NCBI GenBank assembly: GCA_964481705.1
Contig: CAYZUC010000005.1
Location: 1 to 60,923, forward strand
DNA: 60,923 bases
DNA from: CAYZUC01 sp964481705
Lineage (GTDB): Bacteria; Bacillota; Clostridia; Lachnospirales; Lachnospiraceae
Direction: 5' to 3'
The notes beneath the pieces were generated by a model, which had not been told where the DNA came from, made no database searches, and saw only the letters and a program-made list of their open reading frames with translations. Numbering within the stretch: the first letter of the stretch is position 1; each line of letters begins with the position of its first letter. Below are positions 25,324-35,001 of this stretch, piece after piece. Made by a program: the position numbers and the translations under genes.

Positions 25324-27487
25324 CCAGACTAACCTCCGCATCTTCAGCGCTACCGCTTGATACTGTAGTTCCAAAACCGCCTAATAAATATTTCGTACCA
25401 TCCACAAAAAACTCGTATGCGGATTTCTGAACCGCTCCGATGGTTGCTTCTGCTTTTAATGCATACCCAATATCGTTACGTGTATTTACATCATTCTTTA
25501 TCTTTACACCGGTTCCAAGGATAATCTCTCCCTTTGCGATAATGGTTCCCTCAAAATCGCTATTAACAGTAACATCACCAGTCGCTATAATTACTCGAAC
25601 AGCAGCATCTCCGTTATAGACATAATCTTCATTGGCTATAATAGCCTTCTTCTCCGTTGGTCCAGACCCTACGGTAAAAGTCGCTGAGGTTCCTGTCGGA
25701 ATCATTGCCTGAATATCCGTATCCTTAATTAGATTATCATATACGGATCGCGTCAGCTCAGTAGCTGAGACATTACTCAAGTTCGTTACCAGCTTTGCAT
25801 TCAAGGCTTTAAAAGTATTGCTGTAATTAGTAGCCTCTGAAATCAAAGGTGTTTCATTCATCGCTGCCGGTGTATTAACGGAAACCGTAGAACCGACTCC
25901 ATCATACTGCATCCAGTTACCAGCAATATCCAGACGCGCATAATTCGCAGACACACCTGTCTTAATACCATCTGCATATGCTTTCAGATACTTATCCAGT
26001 TTTTCGGAACGATTATTGTAATACTTCTGGAAGTAGAGCTTTGCACTCTCCTTATCCATAACCATGTAGTAGTAAACCAAGCCTTGTCCACCAAGTCCTT
26101 GTGCAAAAATCTTTTTGCAGGAGGTGGAATAATTCTTTACTTGCTCATTAATCTCTGGTATCACAGCAGTGGTATCATACTCTACAAAGCCTGCTTCTGA
26201 CAGATGATCCTGTATTGCAGACTTATATTCCGTATAGCTCATAGGATTACTCTTTACTCTTGCTACTCCATTACCCGATACACCAAGGCAATCAACAGGA
26301 GCTAAATACGCTATCTGGTCACCCTTAACTGCTATGGACTCTCCCATAGGTACATTCACATTTGTGCCAACAGTTACACCGGTACTTGTTCCATCTGCAG
26401 AATTAGCAGAAGCCGTACCGACATACGAACGTCCACCTATCCAGAGCTGATCCAGACCTGTCAGATCCAGAGTCGTCTTCTTACCATTAATCAGCAACGC
26501 ACTACTGTCTGAGCCGTCACCCAAACCGGAATTATCCATTCCATATCCAAAATAACGATTCAATAAGTATACCGAATCATCTTCGCCATCAATCGTCAAA
26601 TCATCCGCTACATAGCTGCGTCCGTCTAATGTTAATGTAGAGCTGTTTCCTTCCATCACAATATTCCTGGTCCAGGTATTGGTATCCGCATCTGTCGTAA
26701 GAGATGCACTAGGGCCCTCCAGGACAATAGATTTTCCGGCAATCACCTTATTCGCACTTACAAAATTCCAATTACTATTTCCCTTAAGTATCATGGAACG
26801 ATCGTCCGTACCTGCGTACACGCTTCCCCCAATTTCAACATTACCTGTGGAATCTCCACGGATTGCTTTTGCAGAAACCAGACTATACTCAAACAAATCC
26901 GGAAGTGTATCCGAATCCGTAAAGTTCATAGTTGGTGCGGTAATAGCAAAGTCTGTATGAATAATCGAAGTGAAGCCTTTTGCATCGGTATACTCTACAT
27001 TTACATCCTTAAGAACAATTTTATTGGTCGAAACTGTCATAACATAGATTCCCGGCGTATTGCTGGAAACAGTTGCTCCCGCCAAAAGTGCAGTATCGAC
27101 ATACCCGGTCAGTTTCGTAACATTGTAGGAACCCGCACTGGCACCTTGCAGATTATTCTTTAATTTGGTCATCATTTTGGTATTAAAATATGCCTGTCTG
27201 TCTGCAACCGAATACTCTGAATACTTCTGAAGCACAGCCATATATGCCTCACTCATTGCATCCGAAGCATCCTTTTGCAGTCCTGTTTTCATCTGCTCAA
27301 CAATCATCTCGGCGCTATAGAAGTTATTGATTGCCTTCATATCGGATGCCTTCATATTGTAGTTGGCATACGACATCCAAAGAATCAATGCTGCTAAAAT
27401 ACCCACAAAGGCAAGTGAGATAATTACCAACACAATTGATGAACCTCTGTTATTCAGTTTAATCCTCTGTACTTCCTGTGATTTCAT
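25286..27487 (-). CDS. PilX/GspK-like minor pilin protein without Glu5
   Basis: About 733 residues. NNRG-SSIVLVIISLAFVGILAALILW is a prepilin-like N-terminus, but position +5 after the Gly is Leu rather than Glu. That is the mark of GspK/PilX tip pseudopilins. Downstream is a long beta-rich region with repeated short strands (SLTTDADTNTWTRNIVMEGNSSTLTLDGRSYVADDLTIDG) that resembles a right-handed beta-helix, as in DUF-type polymer-forming proteins. The start ATG at 27487 overlaps the preceding prepilin gene by 29 bp. It probably forms part of the pilus-tip complex with the neighbouring minor pilins. Confidence 0.7.
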   Translation of the reverse strand: MKSQEVQRIKLNNRGSSIVLVIISLAFVGILAALILWMSYANYNMKASDMKAINNFYSAEMIVEQMKTGLQKDASDAMSEAYMAVLQKYSEYSVADRQAYFNTKMMTKLKNNLQGASAGSYNVTKLTGYVDTALLAGATVSSNTPGIYVMTVSTNKIVLKDVNVEYTDAKGFTSIIHTDFAITAPTMNFTDSDTLPDLFEYSLVSAKAIRGDSTGNVEIGGSVYAGTDDRSMILKGNSNWNFVSANKVIAGKSIVLEGPSASLTTDADTNTWTRNIVMEGNSSTLTLDGRSYVADDLTIDGEDDSVYLLNRYFGYGMDNSGLGDGSDSSALLINGKKTTLDLTGLDQLWIGGRSYVGTASANSADGTSTGVTVGTNVNVPMGESIAVKGDQIAYLAPVDCLGVSGNGVARVKSNPMSYTEYKSAIQDHLSEAGFVEYDTTAVIPEINEQVKNYSTSCKKIFAQGLGGQGLVYYYMVMDKESAKLYFQKYYNNRSEKLDKYLKAYADGIKTGVSANYARLDIAGNWMQYDGVGSTVSVNTPAAMNETPLISEATNYSNTFKALNAKLVTNLSNVSATELTRSVYDNLIKDTDIQAMIPTGTSATFTVGSGPTEKKAIIANEDYVYNGDAAVRVIIATGDVTVNSDFEGTIIAKGEIILGTGVKIKNDVNTRNDIGYALKAEATIGAVQKSAYEFFVDGTKYLLGGFGTTVSSGSAEDAEVSLDEVVEYENWSKR

Positions 27488-28754
27488 AGATTTTCTTATC
27501 CCCCGCAAAAGTGTAGCTGCCGCCGACATGACATCCTTCTTTGAATATTTCTACCTTTATATTAAAGATTCTGTCCATTTTCTGAGAAGCGGACAAGTCC
27601 TTTTTATCCAATTTCGCTTTCGCAACGACCTGATTCGTTGCTGTGTTATATTTGTAAGTCGCCTGATTGACCGATACCGGACATGCCGGAATATACACAG
27701 ATGCAAGATTCATATCGATATTCGTTCGAATCTTGGTGACGGCAGAGGGCTTAACGGTAACACCATCTCCTTCATCTACCACAATATCCATCTTGTACAG
27801 GCCTTCATTCGTCTGGAGTGTTCCAGGAACCGATGTTTCCTGCTTAACCAGATATACGTTCACGGGAACATCCCCTGGATTCACCACCGTAATCTTATCC
27901 TTCACAGAACCTGCCTGTGACTTATAAAGGGGAGTATAGAACAAATAAATATTGTCGAGATTTTTCTGACTTACCTGATTATCAAAGATAATGCTTTCAT
28001 CCTGCATTACCTTGTCCGGTTTACCGGCTAGCTTTCCTGTGTAAATATACTCTGCTTTTACCGTAGTGACCATCTTAAGTCCAACCAGGCTCTGACTGAT
28101 GACAAGTCGAATCTCGCGATATAGATCATTTTCCGTCAATGCTGCATAATCAATATCTGTCTTCATCGTATTGAGCATTGCTATATCCTTGTTCAAAGGC
28201 TGAATATAGAATCCATTGTTTGCACCTTGAACGGATTTAATTGCAGATACTTCTTCATCATTGAAAAGATTAGTTGCAGTACCTCCGGAACGATAAGGAG
28301 CTGCATCTACGGTAATCAGTGCATCATAATTCGTATTTTGCATCTTCATATCCTGAAGATAGTAATAATAAGTACCACTCGGTTGTCCGACAAATTCCCA
28401 TGTAATACCACCATCCGGAGATGTAATACTGGAGGAGCTCACCGAAGCAGCAGACTGATAATTTGTTCCATCAAAAACGAGCTCTTCCGGCGTTCCCAAA
28501 ACCATACTTTTATCAATCAAATTGAAGCTGATGGATGGATAATTGAATTCGTAGGAGAGCTGATCAATTGGTGTCGCTTTAATACCCTCCGTAATATCCT
28601 CACCTAAAGTCGAAGCATTTAGATTACGTCGAGCTTTTGCATTTGTATTGGCCGATATAACAAATGCACGTAAAAGAGGAACAACGATAATAGCAAGAAT
28701 AATCATAGCCACTAATAATTCAAGTAAAGTAAAACCTCTGTTATCCTTACGCAT
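27459..28754 (-). CDS. Minor prepilin (PilV/PilJ-like)
   Basis: A 431-residue protein with a textbook leader: MRKDNRG-FTLLELLVAMIILAIIVVPLLRAFVISAN, with Gly at -1, Phe at +1 and Glu at +5. A large domain of ~380 residues follows, rich in Asn/Thr/Ser, with no recognised fold. It follows the PilO-like gene by 23 bp and overlaps the PilX/GspK-like gene. Its size and place in the run of minor pilins suggest a role in initiating pilus assembly or in the tip. The start ATG at 28754 directly precedes the leader and has GGAGG 8 nt upstream. Confidence 0.82.
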   Translation of the reverse strand: MRKDNRGFTLLELLVAMIILAIIVVPLLRAFVISANTNAKARRNLNASTLGEDITEGIKATPIDQLSYEFNYPSISFNLIDKSMVLGTPEELVFDGTNYQSAASVSSSSITSPDGGITWEFVGQPSGTYYYYLQDMKMQNTNYDALITVDAAPYRSGGTATNLFNDEEVSAIKSVQGANNGFYIQPLNKDIAMLNTMKTDIDYAALTENDLYREIRLVISQSLVGLKMVTTVKAEYIYTGKLAGKPDKVMQDESIIFDNQVSQKNLDNIYLFYTPLYKSQAGSVKDKITVVNPGDVPVNVYLVKQETSVPGTLQTNEGLYKMDIVVDEGDGVTVKPSAVTKIRTNIDMNLASVYIPACPVSVNQATYKYNTATNQVVAKAKLDKKDLSASQKMDRIFNIKVEIFKEGCHVGGSYTFAGDKKIYEITGSTED

Positions 28755-28777
28755 GTTGCTCCTCCTTTCCCGTGTTT

Positions 28778-29752
28778 TTAATTACTTTTCTTCTTACTGT
28801 CTTTTTTCTCTTTGTTGTCTTTATTTTCCTTGCTGTCCTCGTCCTCTTCGTCGTCTTCACTATCATCTGTATCTTCTGTGTCCTGATTACTGTTCTCTGC
28901 AGCTTTCTTTAACTGCTCCGCAGTTGCTTCCTTGTATTTCTGAAGCAATTCCACAGCATCGCCACTATCCTCAATAGAACTGAAGATATTGTCTGTTCCT
29001 GTTGATACAGAAGGTAAAATAGGAGCAATATATTCCTTCGGTGTACCTGTTATATAGTATACATTCAACTCAATATCACTCTGTAACAAACCTGTTGCCT
29101 GATCATAGATAACAGACAGCTTATTAATGGTCTGACGATTCTCCGTATCAGAAAGGAAGTCAATCTGTCTCTTTACTCCCTCATAGGTTGACTTTGTTGT
29201 GAAGGTTACCGGCTGAATACTTGCTACGATCGGACTTGCCGGTGCTGCTTCAGGAGCTGGAGCCGGAGCAGTTTCTGTAGAAGCATCTGCTGCCGCTGCT
29301 GCATCCGTCGCACCCGCATCCGGTGTTACTACCGGAGCTGCATTCGGATCCGTAGCTGCCGGAGTCTCTTCCGGAAGAACCACATCTGTACTGTTATATG
29401 CCATTGGATGATAAAATTCTGTCCTTGCTCCGAATTCTGCTTTCAATAAAAGGGATGGCGCTGTCATCTCCATATTTAAGCCGGCTGATAAAGCATCCTC
29501 CATCCTGTAATCTGCAGGAAACTCATCATAAATCTTAATCACTTCATTATTGTATTTCTCTGTCTGCGTAAGGAAATAATCCTTCTGCTCCACCAAAGAC
29601 TGTAATTCAGCAACTCTTGCTGTAAGTGTTACGTTCTCGGCTTTCATTGTATCTACTTTTTCCATGGTCGGCTTGTAAGCAAAGAAGAAAACACCGATTG
29701 CAATCAAAATGCCTGCAAGACCAATCAATAATTGTATATCCTTTTTTGACAT
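28778..29752 (-). CDS. PilO-like pilus alignment protein with charged tail
   Basis: A 324-residue protein with a single N-terminal membrane helix (LIGLAGILIAIGVFFFAY, ~9-26), then a coiled-coil (MEKVDTMKAENVTLTARVAELQSLVEQKDYF), which is the bitopic layout of PilO/GspM. An Ala/Pro-rich linker (~135-170) splits the external part. The ferredoxin-like C-terminal domain is seen in VTFTTKSTYEGVKRQIDFLSDTENRQTINKLS. The last ~40 residues are an Asp/Glu then Lys run, absent from ordinary PilO. It stands 11 bp after the PilM-PilN fusion, with which it should form the inner-membrane alignment complex. Confidence 0.78.
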   Translation of the reverse strand: MSKKDIQLLIGLAGILIAIGVFFFAYKPTMEKVDTMKAENVTLTARVAELQSLVEQKDYFLTQTEKYNNEVIKIYDEFPADYRMEDALSAGLNMEMTAPSLLLKAEFGARTEFYHPMAYNSTDVVLPEETPAATDPNAAPVVTPDAGATDAAAAADASTETAPAPAPEAAPASPIVASIQPVTFTTKSTYEGVKRQIDFLSDTENRQTINKLSVIYDQATGLLQSDIELNVYYITGTPKEYIAPILPSVSTGTDNIFSSIEDSGDAVELLQKYKEATAEQLKKAAENSNQDTEDTDDSEDDEEDEDSKENKDNKEKKDSKKKSN

Positions 29753-29763
29753 TTTCTTCTCTC

Positions 29764-31428
29764 CTATTCTGCTACCGCGTTTTCTGATTGTGAAGCGACC
29801 GGTGCGTACGCTCCGGTAACTGTAAAGCTCTCGGTAATATTGCCTGTGTCATCCATATCTTCCTGAATCGAAAGGACTTCGACACTGCTCAGGCTTGTAA
29901 AGGTACGGAATGCTGCGATTGCATTCATGGCTTCTTCCTTCGTACCAACCTTCATCGCAATGGTAACCACGGAAGTGTCTGCTGTAAAGCTCTCTACTGC
30001 TATGTCGGAAGGCATTTTCTGTTCCATCTCCGTCAGGAAATTAGTTAAGCCCTCATTTGGATTCTGTGTGGATGCATACATGGATAATACATCATTATGC
30101 AGAGTATCTGCCTTACGGAAATCATCATATACCGTTTCTATCGGTTCCAACTCGGAAACCTTTGCTTTTAAATTCTGATTCTCTGTCGAAGTCGTAATAT
30201 ACGAAAAGGTACTGATGGCAGCAAGAATTGCAGATACCAGAATGCCACCGGCAAGTAAAAGTCCTGAAATAGCCTTATAGTCTGTACCGCTTTTGGATTT
30301 ATCACCTTTCACCTTACGGCGCTTTTTATCTTTATGTTCATCCGGAATCAAATCAATAGGAGCAATACATGCACCAATACAGGATATGTAGTCACCAATT
30401 CCTGATTCACTGCCAAGCTTGTCAAACTTTACTCCCTCTATCTCAGATAAAACAGAGACCTTTGAACCTAACTCACTGGACATCAACTGACTTAGGTTCT
30501 GGAAGTTGCCTCCAACACCAGTCAGTATATAACGCTGAATCTGTGCTCCCGTATTTCGGGAATTGTAGTAGTCAACTACACGAAGGATACTATTGACCAT
30601 CATACGTAAGCCTTCGGTAAGCTCACTTCTCGCTAATGTAAGATCATCATCGGCATCCACATCACCCTCATCCTGAACAAGAGGATCAAAGGATTTGCGA
30701 AGACAATACTTCTCACGCAGCATCTTAAGCGCCTCAAAATAGCTTACATGATCTCCAAATGCAGGAAGCTCAATGATAGTTGCAATAGCTATATCAGAAC
30801 CATATGCTACATTACGCTGCAGCACAATGTTGCGATTCTGGAATACTGTCAGCATGGTACTTCTCTCATCCACCTTAATTACCATGGTAACTTCGTCTGT
30901 ACATGCGTTCCTTACAATTGGAACAATACTATTACCACTGTAATCGAGTGCAACAATTGTAAGTCCTACCTTTACAGCCAGTGCATAATAGGACTCCAAT
31001 AAATCCTTGGGAGCTGCCAATACTAAAAGTTTATATTGCTTATTATCTTCCGTAGTCACTGTATCTAAAATATTATAAGCTAACTGGTAATCAGAAATAT
31101 CCACTGGGAAATAGTCCCTGGAATTCGCTACAAGCAGATTAAATATCTTATTTTCCTTTACAAATGGGATATATACTTCACGGTTCGCAATTTTCGTAGA
31201 TGAAATCGAAAAAACAACCTGTTTTGTTTTGATACCCTGCTTTACAAGTTCCTCATCCAGAACTGTAGCAAATTCATCTGTCCTCTTGATATAGCCATCC
31301 TCATATACCCCTTTTGGTGTACGAATCGTAAAGCTGCTATATACTCTGGGATTCTTTACCTTAAAATCTACCTCGCATATTTTGGTAAGAGAATGTCCTA
31401 CCTCGATGCTCAACACCTTGTTTGCCAT
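29764..31428 (-). CDS. pilM: PilM-PilN fusion, pilus alignment protein
   Basis: A 554-residue protein. Residues ~1-350 form the actin-like PilM domain: VLSIEVGHSLTKICEV at the start, VVFSISSTKIANREVYIP, and YILTGVGGNFQNLSQLM. A basic linker (KDKKRRKVKGDKSK) and a membrane helix (~384-405) follow. The rest is an external coiled-coil and ferredoxin-like domain typical of PilN/GspL. In most bacteria PilM is a soluble protein that binds the N-terminal tail of a separate PilN, so here the two are one chain. It sits 10 bp after the prepilin peptidase gene. It links the cytoplasmic ATPase and platform to the outer alignment parts. Confidence 0.8.
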   Translation of the reverse strand: MANKVLSIEVGHSLTKICEVDFKVKNPRVYSSFTIRTPKGVYEDGYIKRTDEFATVLDEELVKQGIKTKQVVFSISSTKIANREVYIPFVKENKIFNLLVANSRDYFPVDISDYQLAYNILDTVTTEDNKQYKLLVLAAPKDLLESYYALAVKVGLTIVALDYSGNSIVPIVRNACTDEVTMVIKVDERSTMLTVFQNRNIVLQRNVAYGSDIAIATIIELPAFGDHVSYFEALKMLREKYCLRKSFDPLVQDEGDVDADDDLTLARSELTEGLRMMVNSILRVVDYYNSRNTGAQIQRYILTGVGGNFQNLSQLMSSELGSKVSVLSEIEGVKFDKLGSESGIGDYISCIGACIAPIDLIPDEHKDKKRRKVKGDKSKSGTDYKAISGLLLAGGILVSAILAAISTFSYITTSTENQNLKAKVSELEPIETVYDDFRKADTLHNDVLSMYASTQNPNEGLTNFLTEMEQKMPSDIAVESFTADTSVVTIAMKVGTKEEAMNAIAAFRTFTSLSSVEVLSIQEDMDDTGNITESFTVTGAYAPVASQSENAVAE

Positions 31429-31438
31429 ATTTTCTCTC

Positions 31439-32206
31439 CTAACGATAATAACCCAAATACCACTGAATCAGTGGCTCTCCCCACATCGCAGCTAAAAACA
31501 CTCCGGCTGCCAGATAAGGACCCATTGCCAATACACGCTCTGCCCCCGATAGCTTCATCCGAAGGATATGAATAACGGAGCCAAGAACACATCCGAGAAT
31601 AAATGCTAATACGATCAGCTTCCAACCTAACAACAAACCACAAGCCGCCATCAGCTTAATATCTCCTCCGCCAATGGCACGACCCTTTGTAGCCACATAG
31701 ATTATATATAAAAAAGTACTTACTGACAACAGGCCGATTACATACTGTAACCAATGGGGATAATCCATAGCGAGCTGAATCAGCCCTAATGTCAGTATAA
31801 ACAAGTTGATTCCAAAAGGAATCTCATATGTTCGAAAATCAATGACGGAAAGCACCAGGAGTGCCGACGCCAGTAAGCAGTAAATGACGCTTTGTATCGT
31901 GAGTCCATTTACTATAAAAATCAGTACATACAAACATCCATTCAAAGCTTCTATGATAGGGTACTGAATAGATAATTTGGTCTTGCACTTTCTGCATTTG
32001 CCCCCAAGCAGGATATAGCTCAGCACCGGTACGAGATCGTACCAGGCGAGCGTATATCCACACTCCATACAATGGGAACGCTCAATCGCGATATTTTCTT
32101 TTTTGGGTATGCGATAGATACATACATTTAAGAAGCTTCCAATCGTAATTCCAAACAGGAAAATAACAATATAAGCTGCTATCGCGATCTGTGTCTCTGG
32201 GGTCAT
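31439..32206 (-). CDS. pilD: Prepilin peptidase/N-methyltransferase (A24 family)
   Basis: A 255-residue membrane enzyme that cuts prepilin leaders after Gly and methylates the new N-terminus. The N-terminal cytoplasmic domain has two CxxC pairs: CMEC then CRKC (the latter in GGKCRKCKTKLSIQYP). The two catalytic aspartates are in VIDFRTYEIP and in GGGDIKLMAACG, the GxGD motif of this family. About seven to eight hydrophobic helices are visible. It lies 22 bp after the major pilin gene. Its substrates should be the prepilins of this operon. Confidence 0.92.
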   Translation of the reverse strand: MTPETQIAIAAYIVIFLFGITIGSFLNVCIYRIPKKENIAIERSHCMECGYTLAWYDLVPVLSYILLGGKCRKCKTKLSIQYPIIEALNGCLYVLIFIVNGLTIQSVIYCLLASALLVLSVIDFRTYEIPFGINLFILTLGLIQLAMDYPHWLQYVIGLLSVSTFLYIIYVATKGRAIGGGDIKLMAACGLLLGWKLIVLAFILGCVLGSVIHILRMKLSGAERVLAMGPYLAAGVFLAAMWGEPLIQWYLGYYR

Positions 32207-32228
32207 AATAGAACTTCCTTAATCGTTT

Positions 32229-32663
32229 TTAGTATGTAACATTACCAGGTGTTGCTCCAGGAGCGGCACAAATATTGGATCCTGTTACGGATACATTATT
32301 ACCACTGGCTGTAATTGTAATGGATGGAGCTGTTGTCTTGTACTGAGAAGAAGATAAGGTTACAGTTGCACCTACTGCCTCGTTTAATTCTTTCTCTAAG
32401 AGATTACCTGTTCCAAATGTAAATACCTGTGATGCTGGTGTAAATGTTGTAGTAGCTGCAAGTGATTTGAAAATAGCTTCATCTGCTGCTGCAATCTTTG
32501 CTGCATTTGCGATCTCAGAAAGTGCTGTGTTATCCTTCTGTAATCTTGACTTCTCAACATATCTTAAGAACTGTGGTGCCAAAATACCGATTAATACTGC
32601 CATGATGGCGATTACGATGATTAATTCTACTAATGAAAAACCTTTGTTATTTGTCTTTTTCAT
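32229..32663 (-). CDS. pilA: Major type IV prepilin
   Basis: A 144-residue protein with the leader MKKTNNKG-FSLVELIIVIAIMAVLIGILAPQFLRYVEKSRLQKDNTAL, including the cut site G/F, Glu5 and the long amphipathic helix. The globular C-terminal domain is short and rich in Thr/Ser/Ala/Asn (TITASGNNVSVTGSNICAAPGATPGNVTY) with a single Cys, so no disulfide loop. A strong AGGAG ribosome binding site and its simple size mark it as the main pilus subunit. It lies between pilC and pilD. Confidence 0.9.
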   Translation of the reverse strand: MKKTNNKGFSLVELIIVIAIMAVLIGILAPQFLRYVEKSRLQKDNTALSEIANAAKIAAADEAIFKSLAATTTFTPASQVFTFGTGNLLEKELNEAVGATVTLSSSQYKTTAPSITITASGNNVSVTGSNICAAPGATPGNVTY

Positions 32664-32736
32664 ACCTTTGCTCTCCTTTTGTTGGTTGTTTTTTTATCTT
32701 AAACGTACAGGCCCTATCTCCCGACGTCTAATTCGA

Positions 32737-33948
32737 TTAAATATTGTCCATTCCCTGGTACATCTTAAGCATTGGAGCCATAACGGCTGCGATCAAGGTA
32801 CCTACAACGCCTGCCAGAACGATGATAATCATCGGCTCCAGGACAGCCATCATGGACTGAGTTGCTACTTCTACTTCCTCTTCATAATAATCAGCAAGCT
32901 TTGTCAAGAGTCCCTCAATATCTCCGGCTTCTTCTCCAATCCTCGTCATATGGTGAACCATCGGAGGGAATAAACCACATGCCTGAAGTGGTTGAGAAAG
33001 CGGAACACCTTGTACAATCTCTTCTCTGCAATCATGCAGGGCATTTCTTAGAATAACATTATCCATCGTCTTTGAAGTAATCTCTACGGCATCAACAAGC
33101 GAGATACCTGCTGCGAGAAGCGTACTGAGCGTTCTTGCAAATCGAGCGGACGAAGACTTGATGGTAAGTGCTCCAAATACAGGCATCTTGAGTCCTATCT
33201 TTCCAAAAAGGATCTGTCCAGTCTCTGTCTTCTTGAACGTGATAAATCCAAACGCTATAATACCTACAATAATTATCAATAAATACCACTTATGCATGAC
33301 AAAATCACTGGCATACATAACGCCCTTAGTAATCGCCGGCAATTCCATATCCATATCCTTGAACATGGTAGAATAGCTCGGGATAACCGTAGTCAACATG
33401 ACAATAACAACACCAATCGCTACAATACATACAACAATGGGGTAAATCATGGCCTTTTTAACCAGAGCCTTCATATTGGCATCCTTCTCAAATTGGATAG
33501 CCATACGTTCCATTGCTGTATCCAGACTACCGGATGCCTCACCGGCATCGACCATAGATAATAGTAAACTTGGAAACAGCTTTTGCTCTCTCATGGAGCT
33601 GCCGAGTGTCTCACCCTTTTCAACATTTGTCTGTGTCTCTTTGATTGCATTTCGGAGCTTTTTATTCTCCGTCTGATCTGTCAGCATGTTCAGTGCATCA
33701 ATAATGGTAACACCGGCCTGCGTCATAGACACGAACTGCCGGCAAAAAACAGAATAATCTCTGGCCTTCGGACGTCCACCGACATCAATACTGATATCCT
33801 TTGTCAAAGCCGACTGAACTTTGATTTCCATAGGTATAAGACCTTCAGACTTTAAAGAAAGGGCCACCTTTTCTTCGCTCTCTGCCTCTAAACTACCTTT
33901 CTTTTCTTTTCCGTCCGGAGTAACCGCCACATAGGAATAGCTTTCCAC
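32737..33948 (-). CDS. pilC: Type IV pilus inner-membrane platform protein
   Basis: A 403-residue protein with two T2SSF domains, each ending in membrane helices: FCRQFVSMTQAGVTIIDALNML near residue 70 and FARTLSTLLAAGISLVDAVEI near 275. The second contains the conserved GEEAGDIEGLL. It is the platform that couples the PilB motor to pilin addition. It follows the broken pilT by 17 bp. Length and domain order are those of a normal PilC/GspF. Confidence 0.92.
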   Translation of the reverse strand: MESYSYVAVTPDGKEKKGSLEAESEEKVALSLKSEGLIPMEIKVQSALTKDISIDVGGRPKARDYSVFCRQFVSMTQAGVTIIDALNMLTDQTENKKLRNAIKETQTNVEKGETLGSSMREQKLFPSLLLSMVDAGEASGSLDTAMERMAIQFEKDANMKALVKKAMIYPIVVCIVAIGVVIVMLTTVIPSYSTMFKDMDMELPAITKGVMYASDFVMHKWYLLIIIVGIIAFGFITFKKTETGQILFGKIGLKMPVFGALTIKSSSARFARTLSTLLAAGISLVDAVEITSKTMDNVILRNALHDCREEIVQGVPLSQPLQACGLFPPMVHHMTRIGEEAGDIEGLLTKLADYYEEEVEVATQSMMAVLEPMIIIVLAGVVGTLIAAVMAPMLKMYQGMDNI

Positions 33949-33965
33949 TTTCTTACCTCCCCAAA

Positions 33966-34984
33966 TTAATTAATCTTACGACTCAAGTATGTATAATCCT
34001 GCGCGAAATCAAGCGCAGTCGAAGAATTGATTCTATGATTGTTGTATAACTCGTACAACGCATCATCCATCGTCATCATACCCGACTTTCTGCTGGTCTG
34101 CATCATTGATGGAATCTGGAATGTCTTTCCTTCACGAATCAGATTACGGATAGCCGGAGTGGCTACCATGACCTCGAATGCGGCGCAGCGTCCTCCCTCA
34201 ATATCATCTGTCGGAAGCAGCTGCTGTGATACAACACATTCCAAAACAGTTGCCAGCTGAATACGGATCTGTTCCTGCTGATGAGGCGGGAATACATCAA
34301 CGATACGATCAATCGTACTCGATGCACCAATCGTATGCAGGGTCGAGAAAACAAGATGTCCTGTCTCGGCAGCCGTTACAGCAGTCGAAATAGTATCCAA
34401 ATCACGCATCTCTCCCAAAAGAATAATATCGGGATCCTGTCGAAGAGCTGCCCTAAGTGCGGGTGCATATCCCAAAGTATCTAATCCAATCTCACGTTGA
34501 TTTACAACTGATTTCGCACTTTTGTGCAAATACTCAATTGGGTCCTCCAATGTGATAATATGACTTGCATATTTCTGATTGATAATATTAATCATAGAAG
34601 CCAGTGTAGTGGATTTACCGCTACCTGTAGGTCCTGTAACCAGTACAAGTCCTCTCTTCTTATTCGTCATCTCCAGTACAGCCTGAGGTATCTTCAACAC
34701 ATCAGGATCCGGGATCTTAAAGGGCAAAATACATTCAGACGAAAACGACCAATACCCTGTAAAGAATAAGCGAAGTCGATCTCACCCTTAGTATTTAAAT
34801 CATTGCGTTTTCTATCATCCAGAATCGGAGCAATCAGTTCTTCCACCATATCAGGTGTCAGTACATCTTCATTCAACGGTACCAGGGTACCATCCACACG
34901 ACACATAATCGGTCGTCCTACTGAAAAATGAACATCGGATGCGCCTCTTTTCGTCGCATTTCCCAAAGCTGTAGATAAATCCAT
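33966..34984 (-). pseudogene. pilT: pilT retraction ATPase, broken by a small deletion and frameshift
   Basis: Two frames together encode nearly all of PilT. The 5' frame (34694-34984) runs from MDLSTALGNATKRGASDVHFS to GRFRLNVF, then goes out of frame and stops. The 3' frame (33966-34727) resumes at PFKIPDPDVLKIPQAV and keeps Walker A GPTGSGKS, Walker B ILLGEMRD and the His box TGHLVFSTLHT. Family members carry about 12-13 residues between 'VNVF' and 'PFKIP' (pattern xQRGTYAAxxR), which are missing here. The frame change needs a loss of 3n+1 bases, so a deletion of about 37 or 40 bp near 34725-34731 is the simplest cause. A sequencing error would not remove these codons. The 3' frame could start at TTG 34727 but has no good ribosome site. 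Confidence 0.85.
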
Positions 34985-35001
34985 AAGCGTGTTCCCCTCT
35001 C

